DNA of 33,864 nt from Okeania sp. SIO3B5. Its GTDB lineage: Bacteria > Cyanobacteriota > Cyanobacteriia > Cyanobacteriales > Microcoleaceae. Below the pieces are notes generated by a model that saw only the letters and a list, made by a program, of their open reading frames with translations, searched no databases and had not been told where the DNA came from. The stretch is taken from contig NZ_JAAHHG010000001.1 in assembly GCF_010692555.1 (NCBI RefSeq), positions 1 through 33,864 of the forward strand, read 5' to 3'. Made by a program: the position numbers and the translations under genes. This document shows positions 27,561 through 33,864 of the stretch, piece after piece (position 1 is the stretch's first letter; every line of letters starts with the position of its first letter).

Positions 27561-27569
27561 TCTAAACTT

Positions 27570-27575
27570 TATAAT
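27570..27575 (+). promoter_or_regulatory. Likely -10 box of the response regulator gene
   Basis: TATAAT, 39 nt before the start codon at 27615. The -35 position (about 27547-27552) falls in the right end of the IS element, where no good TTGACA is seen. An AGCGGGAGA ribosome-binding-like sequence precedes the ATG. Confidence 0.5.
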
Positions 27576-27614
27576 GGGGTGTTTAAACTTACGAGTATTT
27601 AGCGGGAGACTTAT

Positions 27615-28013
27615 ATGAAAACTGTTTTGATTGTAGAAGACGATCAAGTTAATGCTAGAGTTTTTTCCAAGATTTTGACCAAAAGAGGCGGTTTAGCTGT
27701 TAAGCACACAGAAGATGTGGAAGAAGTAGTAAAAATGGCTAACTCAGGAGAAGCAGACTTGATTTTGATGGACGTTTCTCTAGCTCGTAGTGTTTACCAG
27801 GGTAAATCTGTTGATGGGATTAAAATTACTCAAATTCTTAAAGCTGACCCTAAAACAGATAAAATACCAATCATATTAGTGACAGCTCATGCTATGGCAG
27901 GCGATCGAGAATCTTTTTTGAAGCAAAGTGGTGCGGATAGTTATATTTCTAAACCAGTAGTGGATCATCAAGAATTTGTCAGTCAGATTAAGGCATTGTT
28001 ACCTCCTGATTAA
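27615..28013 (+). CDS. Single-domain (CheY-like) response regulator
   Basis: 132 aa, a bare receiver domain. The acidic pocket is EDD at 8-10, the phospho-acceptor is Asp53 (LILMDVSLARS), followed by Thr90 (ILVTAHA) and Lys113 (ISKPV). An insertion of a few residues after the acceptor (RSVYQGKSV) resembles the receivers in DivK-type regulators. There is no output domain, so it acts by protein-protein contact, for example in a phosphorelay or with a motility or cell-division partner. No kinase is adjacent. The start is chosen at MKTVLIVEDD with a purine-rich RBS. The IS element inserted just upstream may have changed its promoter. Confidence 0.93.
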   Translation: MKTVLIVEDDQVNARVFSKILTKRGGLAVKHTEDVEEVVKMANSGEADLILMDVSLARSVYQGKSVDGIKITQILKADPKTDKIPIILVTAHAMAGDRESFLKQSGADSYISKPVVDHQEFVSQIKALLPPD

Positions 28014-28074
28014 TTATCATCTAAAAAATGACCACAAATTTTATTAGAATATAACTCTAACTTAAGATGATAAT

Positions 28075-28105
28075 CCTGCTCTAATTTTTACATTTTTGGA
28101 GCGGG
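28075..28105 (+). terminator. Possible terminator hairpin after the response regulator
   Basis: A 7-bp stem, CCTGCTC/GAGCGGG (one G-T pair), lies 62 nt after the stop. The sequence that follows is ATATATATT rather than a T-run, so termination strength is uncertain. A similar hairpin (CCCCGTT/GAGCGGGG) occurs at 28379-28418. Confidence 0.4.
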
Positions 28106-28634
28106 ATATATATTATGGAAGAAGGAAGAAGAAAAGTATTACTTTGTCTGAGTTTTAAACTTTTGAACTGTCCGCGCCCTTTGCTTCAACTGCAATACTA
28201 TAGCAGTTTTCATTAACCATAAAATACAGAAATTTTTACTTAAAGGCAGAAGGTAGAAGTTTTGTAGTCTACCTTATATATATAGCTAAAATATCTAATA
28301 GACCTCTTGCCAAAGTTTTCATTAAATCAATTCAAAATGTGAAATTAACAATTTTATCAAAATAATTGAGTCCTGCAACCCCGTTTTGATTAGCAAAATA
28401 AATACTTTTGGAGCGGGGCTCAAATCCCCCTTACAAAAATAATATCAAATCCGCTTAATTCGGTATAAAAAAACTTCTTCCTTCTAGCCTTTTCTTCCCT
28501 TCTGCCTTCTGCCTTCTGCCTTCTGCCTTCCTCCCTCCAAAGTGTGGGTATTCAACCGGATTTGATATAACTTCTGAATTCTGAATTCTGAATTCTGACT
28601 TCGTTAACTCCCTATTCCCTGACTTCTGTGAAAA
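28106..28634. repeat. Intergenic region with two heptamer arrays
   Basis: No gene is seen. TTCTGCC heptamers run at 28497-28533 and TTCTGAA heptamers at 28570-28600, just after the 3' end of the convergent transporter gene. The rest is AT-rich, with the 28379-28418 hairpin. Confidence 0.8.
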
Positions 28635-30863
28635 TTAGCGATCGCTGAGAACTTCACCATAAGAAAAACCTGGTGCTGCCAGAACAAATACTGTACTAGG
28701 AAGATTAGCAGTTTTGGACTGTAAATCCTCGTAATACTCAGTAAAATTCTCCCCTGGAGTCCTAATACCAAGAAAAATCAAGTCAGCATTTTCAGAAGAC
28801 TCATGCAAGATGTCATAGAAAGGACGACCATTAGAAACTAAAATTTGAGATACAGTGCGAATGCGTAAATTTCTAATCACACGATCAACATTTGCCTGAG
28901 TTGGTTGAATAGCAGCTTGTTCGGGTACTACAAGTTTCAAGTAAATTTCCGCATTCCGCCAATCAATATCTGTACGCAGCAAATATGCAAGAAGTAACAT
29001 TAAGCCGCCATTATTTTGTAAACCACCCCACCAGACATCAATTTGACGATGTTGACCAAAACCACGATCGCTATCTTCTCGAAAAATCACTACATTTTTC
29101 TTAGCCTTATGAATATGACCAATCAACTGACAGTAGCGATGACGCCTAGAAGGTTCCTGACTATCTCCAAGTACAACAGTATTTGGCGTTAGTGGCCCAA
29201 TGCCATAAGTTTCCACCAAGAGTTTAGCACCATCAAAAAAGTCTGTAGCAGTAACTACTCGCACCAGAGCTTGTACCCCTCGCTTGTCCAAATACTCACG
29301 AATCGTATCTTGCATATCACTTTGCTGAGACACATCACGAGACGCACTAGGCAGAACACTACAAATAGTAATCATACCTCGATTATGAGTCAGGTCATCT
29401 GCAAACTGAATCAATAGCCAGCGTTTTTTCGCTATCCCAGACAAAACTAAAATATGTGGCCGCCAATTTTTAGTATCTTCCTCACCTAATTGAAGAATTC
29501 CTTCCCGCACCAACGCCATCCATATTCCGCGTCTAGCATCTCCCCAAGTTGTCTCTAACTCCCTTCGCTGTAGCCAGAAAAATATTACCAGCACTATCAA
29601 AGCAGCAATAACTGTAGCCACAGCATTAATCAAAAACATCACTGCCAGACAACCAAGCGCTCCCAACATTGATAATGACCAATGGACTTGAAATGTAGGA
29701 CGAAAAGAGGGGCTTTGTAAAAAGCCTTCTATACCCGCTGAAACATTTAAAACCATATAAGTGGTCAAAAAGAACATTGTCAGCACTGGGGCAATAATAT
29801 TTAGGTCACCAATACAAACCGTGGCAGTAGCTACACCTAAAGTTACCGCTGTACCAATCCTGGGTTCATCATTTGGCCCATTACCATTACCGAGAAAAGA
29901 TAACCAACTAGGTAAAACTCCATCTCTTGCTAAAGCTTGTAAGACTCTTGGTGCTCCCAGAATACTACCGATCGCGCTTGAAAGAGTTGCCCCCCAAACT
30001 CCCAACAAAATTGCTGGTCCCCAAAAAGCCATTTCTTTCATCACCAGAGGTTGTTCAATTAAAGTAGTAGCATCCGCCCGCATAGCCAGGATAATTGGTA
30101 GTACCATATAAACTACATACCCCGTACCAACGGCTGCCAAAGTACCTACAGGAATTGAACGGCTAGGTTCTCGCAAGTCTCCAGACATACTCACCCCTGC
30201 CATAATACCTGTTACGGCTGGAAAGAAGACCGCAAAAACTGTCCAAAATGGTTCTGATACTATCTCTGAAGCTCCCGATATTTCTATGTTTGTTGTTTCT
30301 AGGGGATGTCCGAATGCAAATGAAACTAGAGATAGAACTATTGCAGCCATAATAAAATACTGGGCCTTAATAGCAATTTCTGCCGAAGTTATAGCTAAGA
30401 CTGCCACTGCTATAGTTGTAATCAGAGCTACATATAGTTGGTTAAGGCCACCAAAAGCATCTACTAAGCTTTCTGCAAAACCAATAGTATAAAGAGCTAC
30501 TGATAGAGCTTGGGCAAAGTATAGTGGTATTCCCACTGCACCACCTGTTTCAATACCTAGAGACCGACTAATCATATAGTAGGCACCACCTCCTCTGACT
30601 ATTCGATCTGTGGCGATCGCGCTGACTGACAAAGAAGTTAGAAAGGTAATTGCTGTGGACAAAGTGACGATAATCAAAGTTCCCAATAAACCAACATTAC
30701 CTACTACCCACCCAAAGCGGAGGTACATAATTACACCCAAAATTGTCAAAATTGAGGGAGTATAAACACCACCAAATGTTCCTAAACCTGTTTCATTACT
30801 GTTGTCAGAAATAGTTTTTGGAGTTGATTGTGTTTCTTCTGATGGTTTTTTAAATAGCTTCAT
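28635..30863 (-). CDS. SLC12-like cation-chloride cotransporter (APC superfamily)
   Basis: 742 aa. The first membrane segments carry TFGGVYTPSILTILGVIMYLRFGW, the signature of the Na-K-Cl/K-Cl cotransporter (SLC12) family, with the unwound TM1 motif. About 12 membrane segments fill residues 28-435. The C-terminal 300 residues are cytosolic and resemble the SLC12 C-terminal domain: a Trp-rich start (NWRPHILVLSGIAKKRWLLIQFADDL), then PNTVVLGDSQEPSRRHRYCQLIGHI and ending FSYGEVLSDR. It presumably sits in the plasma membrane and moves Na+/K+ with Cl- for ion and volume homeostasis, reasonable for a marine cell. Amino-acid transport cannot be excluded from sequence. It stands alone; upstream is a 625-bp non-coding gap. 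Confidence 0.87.
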   Translation of the reverse strand: MKLFKKPSEETQSTPKTISDNSNETGLGTFGGVYTPSILTILGVIMYLRFGWVVGNVGLLGTLIIVTLSTAITFLTSLSVSAIATDRIVRGGGAYYMISRSLGIETGGAVGIPLYFAQALSVALYTIGFAESLVDAFGGLNQLYVALITTIAVAVLAITSAEIAIKAQYFIMAAIVLSLVSFAFGHPLETTNIEISGASEIVSEPFWTVFAVFFPAVTGIMAGVSMSGDLREPSRSIPVGTLAAVGTGYVVYMVLPIILAMRADATTLIEQPLVMKEMAFWGPAILLGVWGATLSSAIGSILGAPRVLQALARDGVLPSWLSFLGNGNGPNDEPRIGTAVTLGVATATVCIGDLNIIAPVLTMFFLTTYMVLNVSAGIEGFLQSPSFRPTFQVHWSLSMLGALGCLAVMFLINAVATVIAALIVLVIFFWLQRRELETTWGDARRGIWMALVREGILQLGEEDTKNWRPHILVLSGIAKKRWLLIQFADDLTHNRGMITICSVLPSASRDVSQQSDMQDTIREYLDKRGVQALVRVVTATDFFDGAKLLVETYGIGPLTPNTVVLGDSQEPSRRHRYCQLIGHIHKAKKNVVIFREDSDRGFGQHRQIDVWWGGLQNNGGLMLLLAYLLRTDIDWRNAEIYLKLVVPEQAAIQPTQANVDRVIRNLRIRTVSQILVSNGRPFYDILHESSENADLIFLGIRTPGENFTEYYEDLQSKTANLPSTVFVLAAPGFSYGEVLSDR

Positions 30864-31488
30864 ACATACAAAATTTTAATATTTTAACTTCTTTTTCAAG
30901 TTATCCATAACATTTAATTAAATATTTATCTTTGCTTTATATCTAGTACAGGATGGCAGAAATAACTAACCAGTTACAAAATCCTAAAAGCCTTACCAAT
31001 CAAAAATGATTAACTTTTGACTGTAATGAAGTGCGTCTTACATTCTGGAGGGGCTGTGTGCAGAATTACTTCCGCACAGTAGGCGCCCCGTAGGAAACCT
31101 CACCAATTAGCACTCGCTTTTGACTTCCGCGTAGTGGCACTAGCTTTCAAGTCTTAGATTTTAGATAGTGTTTCAACTCAAAATATTGCACACCAATAAA
31201 TAATAGGGATTTTTAAAGCGGATGTTCTTTTTTCTTGATTAATTTAATTTCTAGAACAAAAAAACTCCTGACCATCAGCTTGTGAACCAAAGAAATTTTA
31301 GATATACCAGCCATAGGGGTTAGGACATAAGCTGATAATTAATCGAATACATTCCACTTTTTTTATCACTATTAGCTCTTACCTGCTATATAACCAAAAA
31401 AATCAAGTCTCCTGCCCTTTTAAAGGGATAAAAAAGAAAATACTGATAACTGAATTTACCTCAAACCTCTTATTTCAAGTAACTCGAA
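30864..31488. other. Non-coding region between divergent transporter and GTPase genes
   Basis: No gene is seen. It contains CTAGTACAGGAT at 30943-30954, a lone end similar to the 116-bp MITE-like element at 1645-1760. It also contains a GC-rich hairpin at 31050-31089 (GGGGC...TGTGC loop GCACA...GCCCC) that stands out from the AT-rich surroundings and has no T-run. The hairpin could be the end of a lost IS200/IS605-type element or a small RNA; the sequence does not decide. Confidence 0.55.
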
Positions 31489-33144
31489 ATGTCTACTTCC
31501 CGCTTGTTAATATTGATTCTAGGTTTAAGCCTAGTTTTATTTCTCATAATTTGGCTGATTGGTTCTTTATCATGGCTATATAGTCAAGTTTCATGGTCCG
31601 CTCCTCCACTTTTGGCCAACTTATTCTTACTATTATTAATTTTCCTCATTGGAATAGTCATTTTTGCTTTCATATATTATCTGAGACTATATACCATTCA
31701 AAAAAATCAACGGCGACGAGGTTCAAAAGTTAAAGTTAAGATTCCGGTTGTGAAATCTGAGGTAGCTTCTGAATCTCTCAAAGCTTTGAGACAACAGGCT
31801 ATATTGATTCAAGATGAGGTTGCTCGACAAGCGTTATTAGAGCGTTCACAAGAAATAGAAGCTAGTCTAGCACGAGGTGATGTAAAAGTAGTTGTTTTTG
31901 GTACTGGTTCTGCTGGTAAGACTTCTGTGGTTAATGCGCTAATGGGTCAGATGGTGGGTAGGGTAGAAGCACCTATGGGGTCAACTACAGTAGGAGAAAC
32001 CTATCATTTAAAAATGCCAGGATTGGAAAAAGAAATTTTGATTACTGATACTCCAGGAATTCTAGAAGCGGGAGTAGCAGGTACAGAAAGGGGTCAACTG
32101 GCACGAATTTTGGCGACAGAGGCGAATCTATTATTATTTGTGGTTGATAATGATTTACAGAAGTCTGAATATACTGCTTTTCAATATTTGGCGGACATTG
32201 GTAAGCGATCGCTTGTGGTCTTTAATAAAATTGACCTCTACACTAAAGAAGACCAGGAAGCAATCATTGTTAAGCTCAGGGAAAGATTAGTAGGGTTTAG
32301 CAAGATGGATATTGTGGCGATCGCTGCTCATCCTCATTCTGTTAAGCTTGAGACTGGGGAGATATATCAGCCAGAACCTGATATTATGGCTTTAATCGGA
32401 CGTATGGCTGCTATTTTGAGGTCTGAAGGAGAAGATTTGATTGCGGATAATATTTTGCTCAAATCTCAACGTTTAGGGGAAGAGGCAAGATGTTTAATTG
32501 ATGCTCAAAGACGACGACAAGCAGAGAAGATTTTAGAAAGGTTTCAGTGGATAGGGGCAGGGGTTATTGCTGTTACGCCTTTGCCTGTAGTTGATGTGTT
32601 GGCCACAGCAGCAGTTAATGCTCAAATGGTGGTAGAAATTGGCAAAGTTTATGGTTGTGAATTGAATTTTGAAAGAGGGCAAGAGTTAGCAATGTCTTTG
32701 GCTAAAACACTTGCTAGTTTAGGTATTGTTGAAGGGGCGATTAAATTAATTTCTACAGCTTTACAATTAACTATAGCAACTTTTTTAATTGGGAAGGCAA
32801 TTCAAGGAGTAAGTGCAGCTTATTTAACTAGAATTGCTGGGAAGAGTTTTATTGAATATTTTAGTCATAATCAAGATTGGGGAGATGGTGGCATTACAGA
32901 GGTAGTACAAACACAATTTCAATTAACAAGAAAAGATGAGTTTGTTAAGTTGTTTATTCAAGATGCGTTGGCTAAAGTTGTAGAGCCTTTAACTAATATT
33001 TATTCCCAGAATGAAGAAGTTGAAATGGAAAAAGAATCTGATGAGGAAGATGAAATAAATTATCGACCTCAAGGGAGTACAAAGCAAGATAATACTATTA
33101 ATGATTGGGATACAAAAAGTAGAACAAAATGGGAAAATTGGTGA
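31489..33144 (+). CDS. Membrane-anchored Era-like GTPase with DUF697 domain
   Basis: 551 aa. Two N-terminal membrane segments (about 5-30 and 42-68) are followed by a basic patch (QRRRGSKVKVK) and a G domain: G1 GTGSAGKT (138-145), a TTVGE switch (166-170), G3 DTPG (187-190) and G4 NKID (246-249). The region from about 330 to 480, with hydrophobic helices such as WIGAGVIAVTPLPVVDVLATAAVNAQMV, matches the DUF697 domain found in cyanobacterial and plastid GTPases of unknown role. The tail is acidic (EMEKESDEEDE) and ends NDWDTKSRTKWENW. It probably acts at a membrane; envelope or thylakoid function is only a guess. The last 15 codons are duplicated twice downstream. Confidence 0.9.
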   Translation: MSTSRLLILILGLSLVLFLIIWLIGSLSWLYSQVSWSAPPLLANLFLLLLIFLIGIVIFAFIYYLRLYTIQKNQRRRGSKVKVKIPVVKSEVASESLKALRQQAILIQDEVARQALLERSQEIEASLARGDVKVVVFGTGSAGKTSVVNALMGQMVGRVEAPMGSTTVGETYHLKMPGLEKEILITDTPGILEAGVAGTERGQLARILATEANLLLFVVDNDLQKSEYTAFQYLADIGKRSLVVFNKIDLYTKEDQEAIIVKLRERLVGFSKMDIVAIAAHPHSVKLETGEIYQPEPDIMALIGRMAAILRSEGEDLIADNILLKSQRLGEEARCLIDAQRRRQAEKILERFQWIGAGVIAVTPLPVVDVLATAAVNAQMVVEIGKVYGCELNFERGQELAMSLAKTLASLGIVEGAIKLISTALQLTIATFLIGKAIQGVSAAYLTRIAGKSFIEYFSHNQDWGDGGITEVVQTQFQLTRKDEFVKLFIQDALAKVVEPLTNIYSQNEEVEMEKESDEEDEINYRPQGSTKQDNTINDWDTKSRTKWENW

Positions 33145-33864
33145 TTTTATAAGGTATAAAAATAGTGAGTAGGCAGAAATAATTAATGTATTTAGTACGA
33201 TAATTAATTTGATTTTTTATTATTAGGAGATACAACTGATTCCGCTTGAGTTAGATACACCCTCTCTTCTTCAGACTTCTAACTTTTGACTTCCGTTGAC
33301 TTCCGTACTTGAAAGTTGACTGACAGTTTGTTCAATTAAATTCTGACTTTTGACTTTTGACTTCTAACTTCTAATTTCTAACTTTTGACTTCTAACTTTT
33401 GACTTCTAACTTCTAACTTCTAACTTTTGACTTCTAACTTTTGACTTTTGAATTCTAATGATTGGGATACAGAAAGTAGAGCAAAATGGGAAGATTGGTA
33501 ATTTTATAACGTAGAAAAATAGGGAGTAGGCAGAAAGAATTAATGTATTTAGACGATAATTAATTTTATTTTTTATTATAGGAGATACAACTGATTCCGC
33601 TTGAGTTAGATACACCCTCTCTTCTTCAGACTTCTAACTTTTGACTTCCGTTGACTTCCGTACTTGAAAGTTGACTGACAGTTTGTTCAATTAAATTCTG
33701 ACTTTTGACTTTTGACTTCTAACTTCTAATTTCTAACTTTTGACTTCTAACTTTTGACTTCTAACTTCTAACTTCTAACTTTTGACTTCTAACTTTTGAC
33801 TTTTGAATTCTAATGATTGGGATACAGAAAGTAGAGCAAAATGGGAAGATTGGTAATTTTATAA
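33101..33864 (+). repeat. 355-bp tandem array including the GTPase 3' end and heptamer repeats
   Basis: Units start at ATGATTGGGATACA at 33101, 33458 and 33813 (periods 357 and 355); the third is cut off by the window end. Each unit holds the last 15 or so codons of the GTPase gene, a stop, a spacer and a heptamer block (TTTTGAC/TTCTAAC types, 33345-33450 and 33703-33806). Units 2 and 3 encode NDWDTESRAKWEDW with TAA in place of NDWDTKSRTKWENW with TGA. They are not attached to any upstream reading frame. Confidence 0.92.

Noticed and set aside
28497-28600. Heptamer arrays (also 26057, 33345, 33703) as a CRISPR array
   Set aside because: The repeats are 7 nt and directly contiguous, with no 30-40 nt spacers, no leader and no cas genes.
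33101-33864. Possible diversity-generating retroelement, because copies of the GTPase tail differ by A/G changes
   Set aside because: There are only four A/G differences, one of which is in the stop codon. No reverse transcriptase is nearby, and the unit includes non-coding DNA. Ordinary tandem duplication explains it.

Overview
The window looks like a low-GC, repeat-laden chromosome segment from a filamentous cyanobacterium close to Trichodesmium. Evidence for a cyanobacterium is the frequent GCGATCGC palindrome (HIP1), the split DNA polymerase III alpha subunit carrying a split intein, heptanucleotide tandem repeats, and IS1341-type TnpB. The split-intein C-half and the multi-intein dnaE layout resemble what has been published for Trichodesmium erythraeum. 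Intact genes cover only about 60% of the window. Positions 1-29 are not genomic: they match an Illumina adapter, so the window begins at a contig end. The last 760 bases are a tandem array, which suggests that the other end also stops in a repeat.

Layout. 1-2281: a truncated MITE, a 190-bp dispersed repeat, an FkbM-type methyltransferase (- strand), a decayed copy of the dnaE start, a 116-bp MITE-like element and one copy (A) of a roughly 380-bp dispersed repeat. 2282-5640: an unrecognised 530-aa protein with a possible C-terminal HEPN-like R-x5-H motif, flanked by direct copies A and B of the 380-bp repeat, then a hybrid sensor kinase that has lost its kinase core. 5640-10300: a graveyard of toxin-antitoxin and immunity-type genes: a RelE-like remnant, a broken VapBC, an antitoxin with only the stub of its toxin, an intact VapC whose antitoxin is interrupted, and a NACHT NTPase with one frameshift and one nonsense codon. 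10300-11550: a MITE and two tandem copies (C, D) of the 380-bp repeat directly in front of dnaE.

11549-20648 is the centrepiece: dnaE in two genes only 1.25 kb apart on the same strand. The N-terminal gene holds two cis inteins (758 and 436 aa) plus the N-half of a split intein. The C-terminal gene begins with the 36-aa C-half. Two cis-splicing events and one trans-splicing event are needed to make a DnaE of about 1268 aa. Intein 1 has no recognisable endonuclease and instead holds about ten 58-aa tandem repeats. Intein 2 has LAGLIDADG-type motifs with an intergenic heptamer repeat embedded in frame beside the first one. The spacer between the two genes is repeat DNA.

20736-33864: an unassigned 295-aa protein, a GyrA/ParC-type topoisomerase subunit (- strand), 1.3 kb of non-coding DNA, an IS1341-type element with an apparently intact TnpB, a single-domain response regulator whose likely -10 box abuts the element, an SLC12-like cation-chloride cotransporter (- strand), and a membrane-anchored Era-like/DUF697 GTPase whose 3' end has been tandemly copied with the adjacent heptamer repeats. 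No tRNA, rRNA or CRISPR array was seen.
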